Source of the DNA: Takakia lepidozioides
Taxonomy: Eukaryota > Streptophyta > Takakiopsida > Takakiales > Takakiaceae
DNA length: 64,000 nt
Reading direction: 5' to 3'
Assembly: GCA_030704615.1 (NCBI GenBank)
Contig: CM060731.1
Coordinates: forward strand, 34,038,001 to 34,102,000
Shown: positions 1 through 10,420 of the stretch, one piece after another
Layout of the letters: each line of letters starts with the position of its first letter
Numbering within the stretch: position 1 is the stretch's first letter
Notes under the pieces: model-generated
Database searches by the model: none
Seen by the model: only the letters and a program-made list of their open reading frames with translations
What the model was told of the DNA's origin: nothing
Translations under genes and position numbers: made by a program

Positions 1-890
1 TCTTCACTGGATTACTGGGCCGTCACTACCTGCCGAATTCCGAAGTGTCTTCTCTCGTCTTATCCCCGAAGTCTCTTCTCTCGTCAGTCTGTTGAACCGT
101 CGGTCGGCTGGAAGTCCGTCTCTTTAGATATGAGTCCGTTTAACTACTACCTTTTAATTATCCGCATTGTCGTGAGTCTGCTGAGCCGTCGGACTGCTAG
201 ACTGTCCGTCTCTTCTGATTTCAGTCAGCTGGACTGTCACAAAATCAGTCTACTGTGGCGCAAGTCTGTTTGCGCTGGGTCTGTTGAGCCGTCATTATGA
301 TCACGTGTAAGTCTGCTGGACCTATTAATGCAACGACGGCGGAAAGGGGCGCCAGTGATCTCGCGCCGCGTCCGAACTCGGATAGAAAGTGCGGTTTACG
401 GTTTACTCCCGTATCACCCGGCCGCCTAGGGGATACTTTGTCTTTTGGGATATTAGTCTGTTAGAAATCAGTCTGTTGTCGCGCAAACTATTCTGCGCCA
501 GTCTCTTCGTCAGTCTGTTGAACCTTCCGTCTGTTGGACTGTCCGTGCAGTGGCATATGAGTTTGTTGTTGCGCAAGTTTGTTTGCAGTGGGTCTGTTCG
601 GCCGTTATGTCATTAGGTTTAAGTCTGTTGGACGCAATAAATGTAGCGACGGCGGTAAGGAGGCCCAGTCACGTCGCGGCACGTCATCTGACTCCGCACC
701 AGACTCCGCACTCGACTTAGTCTCTTCATCAGTCTGCTTAACCTCAGTCGTCAGTCTGTCCTTGCGGTGACATATGAGTCTGTTGTTGAGGGTACTGGGT
801 CTGCTCGGCCGTCTTTGTCATCAGGAGTAAGTCTGCTGGACTTAATGAATGCGACGATGACAGACTGACGATAGAAGAAAAATGCGGAAT
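1..890. repeat. AGTCTG-rich degenerate repeat array
   Basis: The stretch is built from imperfect reiterations of AGTCTGYTG followed by AACCGTC or GGACTGTCC. Larger blocks of 150-230 bp recur, each ending in a 'GCGACGGCGG..AGG.GCCAGTGA'-like segment near 325-355, 635-670 and, degenerate, 845-870. The same segment recurs at 5640-5750. No convincing gene is present: the open frames at 389-616 and 579-770 simply read through the repeat. The same hexamer, in either orientation, recurs at 8.0-8.3, 9.6-10.0, 10.7-11.1, 12.6-13.0, 19.8-20.2 and 21.9-22.2 kb. Confidence 0.8.
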
Positions 891-1720
891 AACCACTCTG
901 TTAACCACTCATTTTGAGTGGTAAAAGACACTAAACCACTCTAGACCCAGAGTGATGATGAACCAGTGCATTAGGACAAGTGAGTGGTAAAAGACATTAC
1001 GTGGCACCGGTGGTTAAGGACGGTGGTTCGAACCACTCACGTCCGGGTCCACCTGTTAGCTGACGTGTCACTGAGGTAAACCAACTACTTATGACGTGTC
1101 ACAGTGGTAAACTGACGTGTCATAGTGGTAAAGTAACCACTTCCGTTTTGTAGTGGAGACGTGTAAGCCGGTGGTCCGTGGATGATATTGGAGATTATGT
1201 CGACACGTGGCGACACTCTCAGCATGGACACGTGTCGTGTGTCAGTGCTACGAAATGGATGGAGTGAAAAATTCAATGACTTCCGAAACCACTTGTTGAG
1301 TGACCACAAAATGACTCATAGAGTCATTCTATGAAAACTGAGAATATACAATATCAGTCACAGAGTGGTTATGTGAGTGGATAACGTCTCTCAGCAGGTC
1401 ATTGGAATGAAAACCCACAGAGTGGTGTGTAAGCTATTTGAGTCATTCATGGTGTCTCTTTGAGTGGTCACTATGAATTGGAGTCATTACTAACAGAGTG
1501 GTGTGTAAGTGATTAGGAATATCAGTGGAGGAATTCATACCACTAGTACAGTAATATATATGTGACTACTTATACCACTATACAAGTGGTAATGTAGGCA
1601 ATTGTATGCATTTGGCTACTCCCACAGTTTTAAATTATACCACTATTACAGTGATGTGCAAGTGATTATGAACATGACTAGAGGAACACATACCACTAGT
1701 GTAGTGTTTAAAGAAGTACC
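890..1720. repeat. GAGTGGT/ACCACTC array, left copy
   Basis: The heptamer GAGTGGT or its complement ACCACTC occurs many times, often within palindromic surroundings such as GGTTCGAACC near 1025. A matching array lies at 4920-5600. Paired arrays around a decayed transposon gene resemble the subterminal repeats of plant DNA transposons (CACTA, MULE or hAT type), which bind transposase. No clean terminal inverted repeat or target duplication could be placed, so the element class is unknown. Confidence 0.7.
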
Positions 1721-1917
1721 ATTGGGGATTCAAGCTCCACAAAATAGAATAGAATCCCAGAGAGTTAAGTGCTGGAACACTGTCAACAAAATCCAGCCAT
1801 GAAAAAAGCACTAAGCCTAACTTCTACACGGCGTCTCCGCATGCATGCTAGGAACACTGAACTGCTTTCATGCCTTCTTCTCACTGCCAGCAATGTCTAT
1901 GCCCGGGCGAACGAAAT

Positions 1918-2945
1918 CTAAGCCCTCTTCATGTTCTTCTCTGGCCAAAGACAATTCAGACCAACGACATCCTCCAAAATTGTTTGCGGTGGGACCTCTT
2001 CCTCGTTAGGGTGAGGCAAGACACAATTGGCAATATAGATATCATTCACCTCAACCCGCCTTTGAAGGCGCCGTAGTTGGTGCACTGTCGGTGGCAGTAT
2101 CAAGAGCGGCTTTCTCAGCCTGCAAACATCACGCCCAACACCCCTTAGCAATTACATTTAGCAATGCATCTACTAATAGTTTGAAGTACCCAACATGTAA
2201 ATGGCCACATTGTACAGAACTGATAGCCAACAGGTGCATGCATGCTCACCTCTAGTACGGAAATACTGCATGGAGAGGTGCCTCCTGAAGGCCCACCTGA
2301 CTCTTACTCCCGCTAGAACTTGGTGTTATGTCACCATTTGCATCAGTCAAGGACTTTGTGCCTTTGGCAGCAGTGGCTCTGGTTACACGCTCTTTTTTTC
2401 GCATGTACTTCTTCTCAGCTCCCTTCACGATGGCTGGGGTAGGGTCCTCTGCTTTAGTACCCTTCTACATGCCAACAAAACAACAAGGTATAGTACATGA
2501 GTACGTCTTACCATACCTGATGCATAGAATTCATGGCACACACCAATAAATAGATCATTCATGAAATGTTTTCAGAGTAAAAAACAGAAAGCCCAAGGAC
2601 AGGAACCAAGATAAAGTCTTTGAGGGCGTACCTCTTTCTGTGGGGAAATTGGCTTCACATGCTGATCTGCCAACCCCCTACTGTCACCCTTGCCAGCACT
2701 CTCGGTGGAGCAGACGTCCTCACCAGTAGCCAATATTGTTGTCCCGCCAGCTCCATGGAATCTAAGACCTGCAAACTGACTTTCCCAATAACCTTGTAAA
2801 CATTAGGAAGAATACCAAATCATGATACTCAAAGGTACGAAGAGCCCACCTTTGCAGAATGGACGAACTTCTTCACATCGTACATTAAGAAAAGCCACAC
2901 CTGGTGATTGCGGTTGTCCCACCATCGTAAAGGATCGGTATAAAA
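1918..2945 (-). pseudogene. Decayed transposon gene with WWDNR exon and acidic C-terminus
   Basis: Four minus-strand exons can be read. The first, about 2945-2850, encodes DPLRWWDNRNHQVW and ends at GTGGGC. The second (2768-2632) is an open linker ending at GTACGC. The third (2464-2267) is Lys-rich (KGAEKKYMRKKERV) with an AG acceptor. The fourth (2119-1918) ends VVGLNCLWPEKNMKRA plus a stop. The last two introns keep phase. One extra G near 2054 breaks the frame in the last exon. The C-terminus resembles the 'vG..v.WP' ending of plant transposon-linked DUF8039-type domains, and WWDNR resembles the PDF motif of OSB DNA-binding proteins; both are family resemblances only. The N-terminal part was not found. 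Confidence 0.5.
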
Positions 2946-2949
2946 CTCA

Positions 2950-4330
2950 TGCAACCTCACATCACAAATGAGCTAACTTGTAGAATTCTATATGAAAATT
3001 TAGGAACTACTCTGATAACAGGGAAAAACAGGGTGAAATGTGTTGAAGAAGGTATCTTCATGCCACACGTTCAGCCATCTCCACATTGCCATGGATTCCG
3101 CAGGCACCAAGAAAGGCCTTCATTTTGCAAACATGTCGACCTCTTTCCCCTTTTCCAAAACTGCCAGGCACTGTTCAGAATGACATTAGGTACAATTCTA
3201 GCTTTGAACAAGGCACAACCTAACTGTTTCTTGAGCAGTGATCCATGGCCCTGCCCTATGACATCAACCTACTTGCTCTTTCTAAAATGACTCAGACCCT
3301 ACTTAATTCATTCTAAATATATTTATGACCAGAGACTTTATACCCTTATCCATGCTGCAGCGGAAGAGAAGACATGGACAAGGCTGAGGTTATCTAAATT
3401 GTTATTGGGTCTCTTTAGTGAACAGATCATCATATATGCCAGGGTTCTTCTTCCCTACAGATGTCATCATTGGAAAATCACAGGGTGTACATTCTGATCC
3501 TTATACAGATTCAGATCCTATCCACACTGTAAACATATCAGAGATACCCCACTGGCCCATACTTGGATTAGGTAAGTGATGCAGAAATATGTGTGCCACT
3601 TACTCTACTGTAAACCAGAATGCAAAGGCCCTAGTTTCTACACATCATGAGCTCTCCTTTTCCTTCTTTATTAATACTACAGCTATCTAAGAAACAGATC
3701 CCCTTTGGCATGACATTGCTACCCCTTCATATCCTGCCCATGGATTGTACACTGATGCATGGTGTTTTGACATCATTCACATCTACTTAAATGAAAATGC
3801 AAAACCCTAGCTTCTCTATTTCAGATTTCTCTTCTCTTCCCCTTTGCATGAAGAGGGCATGATATCACAGAGCCCCCACTTTTAACTCCTCCTTAAAACT
3901 GCATTTTAACTATTTGAAAGACCCTTATGCCCCACTGATTGTAGATCTCAGTCTATGAATGTTCCTAAGCTGATTGATACAAGCAGTAGGGAACAAATGC
4001 ATGCCACCTGATATCTTCTTTCATAAAAGCTACAGCCTACCCCCATAGTAGGTACATTGCCCTCTTCATATGTCATTGGCATTCTTCCCCACTATCCTTC
4101 ATTTGTGTCCTCCTTCCAACTAAGTTCAGCAGATGTTCAACAATCCTTTCACCATCTCTTCACACAAGACATCCCCTACTTTAATGATTGTACCGCTGGC
4201 ATGAGCAACATCTAAAGGCAGTACACCAGCAACACTTCACCAGCAGAGACATCCATTCCATAGCACTCAAGCACTTTCATGACCTCCTACTGTAATTGAG
4301 AATGTTGTTCCTTCTCCCATGAGTATCAAA
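2950..4330. other. Non-coding interior of the GAGTGGT-bounded segment
   Basis: No exon with family similarity was found. AG/GT sites flank short open stretches on the minus strand near 4180-4230 (VLPLDVAHASGTIIKVGD), which could be one more exon of the decayed transposon gene. Open frames on the plus strand, such as 2949-3290, look random in composition. Confidence 0.4.
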
Positions 4331-4334
4331 CCCC

Positions 4335-4700
4335 GCGATCGCGGTTGTCCCACCATCGTGCATGCCTTCATGCCCCGATTCTAGGGCTTGAGTCCATGTC
4401 TGCCCCCTATCCCACCAGCTCCGCTCGTCATTGTACATTGAGAAAAGCCACACCTTGCGATCGCGGTTGTCCCATCATCGTGCATGCCTTCATGCCCCGA
4501 TTCTAGGTCTTGAGTCCCTGTCTGCCCCCTATCCCACCAGCTTCGCTCGTCATTGTACATTGAGAAAAAGCCACACCTTGCGATCGCGGTTGTCCCACCA
4601 TCGTGCACACCTTCATGCCCCGATTCTAGGTCTTGAGTCCATGTCTGTCCCTATCCCACCAGCTCCGTTCGTCGTCTCTCATGATCAGACGCGACACTAT
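4335..4700. repeat. 122-bp tandem repeat, three copies, derived from the WWDNR exon
   Basis: Units start at GCGATCGCGGTTGTCCCA, at 4335, 4457 and 4580, giving periods of 122 and 123 bp; the last copy is partial. On the minus strand each unit reads RWWDNRDRKVWLFSMYND, closely matching the exon at about 2850-2945. A coding exon fragment has therefore been amplified in tandem. The period is not a multiple of three, so the array cannot be one reading frame. Open frames across it on both strands are by-products. Confidence 0.85.
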
Positions 4701-4800
4701 AAGAAAACAAACATAGCTCTGTCATGTTTGTCTTTCACGATCAAACTCGACACAAAGAAAACAAACAGATCATGCCACAATGGCAGGGAAGACAAAAAAA
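4690..4800. repeat. Two-copy short direct repeat
   Basis: The pattern GATCARACKCGACAC followed by AAGAAAACAAAC occurs twice, about 55-60 bp apart (near 4684 and 4738). It lies between the 122-bp array and the right-hand ACCACTC array. No coding function is visible. Confidence 0.6.
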
Positions 4801-4919
4801 ACGCTAAGTCCCCTCACACATGACTGGATGGATGAATGTAGCGATAGATGGATGTATTTTGGGTTTTTCATCAACACACAAACCACTAAAGTTTTTCACC
4901 ACAGAAGTAATACCAAACG

Positions 4920-5600
4920 TTGTTGTGTATGTAATCACTAATGCGTAACCACTGGCCGAGTGGTTCCAACCACTAGTCGAGTGGTTCTAGTTACTAAATG
5001 GTTTGTAACCACTCACTCTACACCACTCTCAAAGTGGTACCAATCAATGGGGGTCTTTAACCACTCCAGATTTACGTATACTGTCCCCGTCCACATGGAA
5101 TAATATAGTTCATAATTAAATATATTTTGAAATGATAAATCTTAAATAAAAATTGAATTATTACACGTGGAGTAGCAAGTGGTTTCAATCACCTCCCATC
5201 ACTCAGGTGTCTTCAACCACTCACAACCCACCACAAAAGTAGTATCAATCACTCACGTGTATGTAACCACTCACAAGTGTCCACTTGAAGAGTGGTTCCA
5301 GTTACAAAAGGGTCTTAACCACTCACATTTCACCACTGTGCAAGTGGTACCAATCACTGGGGGGTCTTTAACCACTCCAGATCTACGTATACTATCCTCA
5401 TCCACGTGGAATAATATATTTTGAAATGATAAAAATCTTTAAAAAAAAATTATTACACATGGAGTAGAAAGTGGTTTCAACCACTTCCAACCACTCCATA
5501 TGATGCCACCATGGCATTTCATCGGAATTAACCACTGACCAGTGGTTACCATTACTTAGAGTGATTATAGAGTGATAAAAGACAAGAATGGTTAAGGGGG
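4920..5600. repeat. ACCACTC/GAGTGGT array, right copy
   Basis: Dense reiteration of ACCACT(C) and GAGTGGT, with an internal longer duplication. The stretch around 5020-5165 (scored by GGTACCAATCA, TCTTTAACCACTCCAGAT and an AT-rich spacer) recurs at about 5335-5475. It mirrors the array at 890-1720 and probably marks the other end of the same DNA transposon. Confidence 0.7.
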
Positions 5601-5629
5601 CCACTGGTTATTTCGCGTTTTTCTTCTAG

Positions 5630-5750
5630 TGCACTCATCCCGTCTGCTAGACTGTCCGTGCACTGGCATACTGCCAGCACGTGTGAGGGGTCTGCAACTA
5701 TTTAATGCGATGGCGGCCAAAAAAGGGCGCCAGTGAAATCTCGTTGGAGA
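5630..5750. repeat. Isolated copy of the 1-890 repeat unit
   Basis: GTCTGCTAGACTGTCCGTGCA followed by a block with GCGATGGCGGCC and GGGCGCCAGTGA matches the units at 180-370 and 530-690. It sits exactly where the truncated retroelement at 5750-7863 is cut off, so it marks the breakpoint between two repeat families. Confidence 0.6.
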
Positions 5751-5755
5751 CTGGA

Positions 5756-7194
5756 TGACATTAAAAACAATATGTGATACCTGATCTTTAAGCTTCACTT
5801 CAAGTGGTCGAGTTTCATGGTCCACATTTCTTGATGCTAACGGTCGTCCATCGATGACTTCAACGGGGGCCGAGAGTTTCTTCTTTACGAGCGTTAAATT
5901 GTGTTGCTTCGCAAAGTTTTTGTCTATAAAACAAGCTGAAGCTCCTGAGTCCAAAAGTGCTTCTACAACGATATCACTAAGCTAAGCGGAGTCTTCGCAT
6001 GCTAAGCAACGAAAAAATAAATATTTTTTTAAAAAGAAAAAGAAAATATAGATCTCTCGATTTTGCACTCTCATGTTTACCGGAACTGTGAAGCAAGGTG
6101 TGGGGTCTAGAGGTAGAAAGAGACTTTTTTTCGGTAAGGAATTTGTGGTGTCCAGCCGCATGGTCCCTACTGTGACTGGACATCGTTGTTTTCCAACCTC
6201 CTCGTATCGAACACTTGAGTTGTGCCCCGAGCTTTGAATCTTCTCTTGTTTGGGTAGTTTAATGCTATGTGATCTTCTTCTCCGCATAGAGGCATAATCC
6301 ATTCGAGCGCCGTCTTTGTTTTTCTTGTGGCGTCAATGGTTTGAATCGGACAGCATCAATCTGCATAGGATCACTATTGGATGTCTGATGGATCGTTCTA
6401 TTTGGTGTCGTAGTAGCAGTGACATGATGCGTCGTCGACCATCCAGATCGCTTCTCTTGACGTCTTTCGAACAAACGATTATCGCATGCAATGACTTGGG
6501 TGATGAATTCACTCAGTGTGCTCACGTTTGGCATTGTCAGCAACAAATCTTTTACATCATCTTTTAGTCCACATCGAAATTGACTAATGAGGCTCTTCTC
6601 ATTCCAGTCGAGGTCGCACGCAAGTTGTCAAAATTCGGCAGCATAAACGGAAGCAGGACGTGCAATTTGTCGAAGATTTCGCATCTTTGTTTCTGCAACT
6701 CTCTCTCTATCATTTTCTCCAAACGTTGCAGTGAACTCGGACATGAATGCTTCAAAATTATATAGTAAATACAAATTTTTTTCTAATAGCGGTGCAAACC
6801 AAGATAGGGCAGTGCCTGATAGAAGGGTGCCCACGAATCCCACTTGAATACCTTCATCGGGGTAGCGTTTTGGATATAGCCGTACTTGTTGAACAAAACC
6901 GCGAAATCTTGATCTCGTCCTATCAAATTTCTCGGGCATGCTGATATTTGGTTATCTCATAATCTGTTGAAGAGGAACCGTTGCTGTATGAGCTGTTGCA
7001 GTAGAGACTCGTATGGTTGAAGATCCATTGTTCGATTCCTTTAATTCTGAAATTTGTTGTTGCAAATTGTGGAGAACATTGCCAAGATCTTGAGACTGAT
7101 CAGCTTACAATTGGGCGGTAGATGTACGAAGTTATTGCATCTGGAGCTGAAGACTCTGCAATGTGGTGATCATTTCCGCAAATGTGTCTTCCAT
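5756..7194 (-). pseudogene. Degenerate gag-protease of a Tf1/sushi-like Ty3 retrotransposon
   Basis: Read on the minus strand from ATG at 7194. The order is an N-terminal coiled-coil-like stretch, a Gag core (PEKFDRTRSRFRGFVQQVR, then LSGTALSWFAPLLEKN), a partial zinc knuckle (GLCLY) and a retropepsin with the catalytic motif DSGAS near 5940-5954. In-frame stops lie at 7132-7134, 7105-7107 and 6952-6954. The knuckle is destroyed by a one-base loss near 6285, and further frame changes occur near 6560 and 5990. Reverse transcriptase, RNase H and integrase are absent: the copy stops near 5750. The Gag type is the one found in Tf1, sushi-ichi and PEG10 relatives. Confidence 0.8.
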
Positions 7195-7215
7195 CTTAAT
7201 TAACTAAAGAACAAA

Positions 7216-7230
7216 CTTTAGTCTCGCCAA
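7216..7230 (-). other. Primer-binding site, apparently self-complementary type
   Basis: Immediately inside the LTR, the minus strand reads TTGGCGAGACTAAAG. It does not match the usual tRNA-iMet primer site. It is complementary, with one mismatch in 15, to CTTCAGTCTCGCCAA at 7506-7492, which lies where transcription should start below the LTR TATA box. This is the layout of Tf1-type self-priming. Confidence 0.65.
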
Positions 7231-7232
7231 AC

Positions 7233-7863
7233 TGTCAAGGACGAGAACATGACTGAACACAAACAAGAGATAAAACTAGAGGTACAATGCTAGATAAGAA
7301 GTCAAGGTCAGCGTGGCCGAATGCACGATGAATAAATAGGAATCAAGACGATCTTTATAACAATGAACAAGAGTACAAGATATTGGAACACGACTTGAAT
7401 ACTGGAATGCTGGAAACTGGACTGGAGTACCAGATATTGGAAACTGGGCTAGAGTACTGGGAACTGGAAACAAGAGTAGCTTGAACTGGTGTTGGCGAGA
7501 CTGAAGAGTGTTCAGTCTCGTCTCCTATATATACTGGCTACTAAGAAGCTTCCCCAAGAAGCTTCCCCTATGGAGGTTTCTTACTGGAGAAGTTTCAAAG
7601 ATTAAACAAAGGTTTCTTGATGGAGAAGCTTCCTTAAACAAAGGAGGTATCTTGATGGAGAAGTTTCCTCCAAAAGAAGCTTCCTGAGTAGTTCCCAAGT
7701 TACTCTTGGTAATTTGGTAAACTCCCGGTAACTTGGTAAGTAATGGTAAATCATGGTAGATCATGATAAATCACGGTAAGTCATGGTAACTTTCGGTAAC
7801 ATGGTAACTTGGTAACTTCTGGTATTTACTCCTGGTAAGTTCTTCTGGGCTATGTCCGTGACA
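7233..7863 (-). repeat. LTR of the truncated Tf1-like element
   Basis: The 631-bp LTR starts TGTCACGG at 7863 and ends TTGACA at 7233, so its ends are short inverted repeats (TGTCA/TGACA). Its upstream half is filled with GGTAA/TTACC reiterations. A TATA box (TATATATA) lies at 7526-7533. It is the 5' LTR of the minus-strand element. No second LTR occurs in the window, because the 3' half of the element is lost. Confidence 0.75.
7526..7533 (-). promoter_or_regulatory. TATA box in the LTR
   Basis: TATATATA on the minus strand. A start 20-30 bp downstream falls at about 7495-7506. That would make AGTCTCGCC, which is complementary to the primer-binding site, the first bases of the RNA. The start site is inferred from spacing. 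Confidence 0.55.
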
Positions 7864-8029
7864 CGCCAGGAAGTGGAGCGGGTGCGGGAGTACATCTTGT
7901 TTAAGTACCTTGGCTCAGCAGACGCCATAGCAGCACTGGACTCTGCAGACAAAGCACGCGCCAACTCCCTGGTCAACACCATACTCACTGCACACTTGGT
8001 GGGCACAGAGCTCACCCAATCTGGCATCT

Positions 8030-8285
8030 ATCAGACTTTTTCCCAGCAGACTTTTTCCCACCAGACTCACAGTCAGCACAGTCTTGTCCAGCACACTCCC
8101 ATGTACCAGACTCTCGTCCAACATACTCTCATCCAGCAGACTGCTATTCAGGAGACTCCCAACCAGCAGACTGCCACCCAGAAGACGCCCATCCACCACA
8201 GTGTTGTCCAGTGGACTCCAAGCCAGCAGACTCCCATTGAGCGGATTCCCAGGCAGCAGACTCCCATTGTCACGACCACCACGAG
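8030..8285 (+). repeat. Coding CAGACTCCC minisatellite
   Basis: Roughly 24-36 bp units of the form CAGCAGACTCCC or CAACATACTCTC encode runs of QQTP and QHTL. The core hexamer CAGACT is the same word that, reversed, fills the non-coding arrays nearby, so a repeat of the element has been drawn into its coding sequence, or the reverse. Confidence 0.75.
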
Positions 8286-9593
8286 ACTTTTTGGAGTTTG
8301 GCGCTCGTCATTGCCGCTCATTGATCCCGAAGACACTTGCCCGTCTGAGGGTGAGGGAAGTCAATGCCAATGTGGATTGGTATAATGAGCTCCATCGCAT
8401 TGTCACGGACGGCCGGTGGCCTTTGTTCCCTTTCATTACTCCATGGAATTTACTATGGCAGAAGCGAATGAAGTCCTCGAAAGCGCACATTTTGTTGCCC
8501 TGGCAGCCACGAAGGTCCAAAATGCCCCGCCAGTGCTTGTCCAATTAATCCTCATAGATGACCCACGGCCTCAGGAACTCAGACATATGCCCATGGCACA
8601 TCCTACCTTCGGGGTGTGGGGAAAGCACTTGCTTGGAATTACTGAAGAGTACTTTGATTGCATTGCTAATTCTTTCTTTTACCATCGATGGATGCAGTTC
8701 GGCAATTTCCGTTCATACAATAAATTGGTAAAAGACCTGCAAAGTTTGAGGAAGTATTTGTTTCATTCAGATTTGGATGCGGGTAAGAAGAGTGTTGTGG
8801 ATGAGGCGTTGCAGTGGTTTGTTGCGGTAATGGAGCGAGTAGTGTTCGATATTGTGTTGAACAGACCGGATGTGTTCAAAGTCCTTTGGTACGGCTCCCC
8901 ATTTGAAAACCGTATGCCAGCGATTCGCCATCTCGATGGAGCATGCTTGGAACGCCAAATCAAAGATATTGGTCTCATTGACAACCTCCTAGAAGGTAAT
9001 GCTGACTTCTTCTGGACCGTTGTGAAGTTCATGGTTTTTTCTTCTACCATCCTGTCAGACTCACTTTGTCCAACTCATCTGTTTAAGGAATGTCCGATTT
9101 AGACGAGCACGTGCAATGTGCTTTCGATTCCCTTGCCAGAGGTGCACAAGCTGTTGTGCTGGAGTTACAGGGACTCCATGACACCGTTCAGCAGACTCCT
9201 GATGACGCCGTTGCTCAGCACACTGACCCACTGCAACAAAAAGAGCATGGACAGACTGTCGACACTATCCCAGCCACTGTTCAGGAGATATGAAGGCGAC
9301 CCCCAGTATGAGTGCTCCATCGGGCCTCCGGACTTGAAGCCACTTGAGACGGTGGAGTCGGAGTGCACAAATAGAATGCTGGAGCTGTGGTGTCGTTTCT
9401 ATGAGAAGACGGTTGAGGAGAAGTACTCAAGTACTGTTGCTCTTCTGCCAGCCTCAACGTGGTCTCGTATGATGACACATTGGGACGGGCCACGATAAAG
9501 GCTAGTGGAGTATCTGCATTCTTGCTGGAGCGTCCCTCGGCTTGGCAAAGACATAAAAGACTGCCATCATATAATCGTTCCGATTGTGGAGGA

Positions 9594-10026
9594 GTAAGAT
9601 TTCGCATACCCAGTCTGTTATGTCGGGCCAGTCTTTTGAATGACGTCACTACGTTCACACCTGCCTCTCGCTGGTTGAGTCCGTTCAGTCTGCTCAGTCT
9701 GGCAAATCTGCCCAGTCTTTTGAATGAGGATAGTCTGCTCGGTATGCCCACTCTGCCCTGAGTCTGCTCAATCTGCCAAGTCTGCTGAGTCTGCCCATTA
9801 TACTGAGTCTGCCCATTATGCTGAGTCCGCTCATTATGCCAAGTCTGCTGAGTGATGAGTCTTCTGGGTCTGCTGAGTTTGTTGAGTCGTGACTCTGCTG
9901 AGTCGGCTGAGTGTACTAGGATCAGGACCCAGCCTACTTGCGAGTCTGTAGAGTCTGCTGGAGAGGTAGTTGGAGTGGTCTGCTGAGAGGACTGCTGCCG
10001 TGAGACTCATGAGAATCATCTTGCAG
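9594..10026 (+). repeat. AGTCTG-rich intron of the ULP1-like gene
   Basis: Bounded by GTAAG and TTGCAG and phase-consistent (GAG GA | G GTG CAC). The interior is almost entirely AGTCTGCTG, AGTCTGCC and close variants. Confidence 0.7.
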
Positions 10027-10420
10027 GGTGCACTAGAGTGTTGTTGTCATTGACGTGCGGAAAGGCTGCTACACTCACATGAACTCCATCGAGTCTTCGC
10101 ATGGTTGCCCATATGTTTTGTCATGGATACGGAAGCTGCATGCGGAGTGTTTAGGCTACAGTGTTGATTCACCGGGTTGGGAGGAGGTTAGGGCATTTCA
10201 GTTCAACCAGCTTGAAGTGCACCAACAGCCATTCAGCTGGGAATGCGGGTTTTACGTCATGTTCTTCATCCAAGGATACTATGAATGGCTACAAACTGGG
10301 CATAGTCGAACCTCTTCTAAAAGGGCAGAGAGAGGAGTACCTTTCACGAAACACTGATTTACGTTCAAGTTTGCACTTGGCCAACGGATGCAGTGTCTTA
10401 AGTATATCTTGACTGGTTTG

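Larger units (their letters stand above)
7864..10420 (+). pseudogene. Transposon-borne ULP1-like (C48) cysteine protease gene
   Basis: The plus-strand gene begins abruptly at the LTR edge (RQEVERVREYILFKYLGSAD). It continues through a Gln/Thr/Pro repeat region (8030-8280), an unknown domain (about 8455-9060), an acidic Gln-rich linker (9090-9290) and a protease domain. Protease exon A (to 9593) ends GKDIKDCHHIIVPIVEE at a GTAAG donor. Exon B (from 10027, TTGCAG acceptor) gives VH, VVVIDVRK, then HQQPFSWECGFYVMFF. The catalytic His, Asp, Gln and Cys are recognisable. Lesions are a stop at 9496-9498, frame shifts near 8440 and 9280, and TAG in place of the Trp codon after the catalytic His (10032-10034). 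Its neighbour, a convergent MULE transposase, suggests a Kaonashi-type MULE. Confidence 0.7.

Noticed and set aside
4431-4823. 130-codon plus-strand frame
   Set aside because: It reads the 122-bp tandem repeat antisense to the WWDNR exon; the repetition explains the openness.
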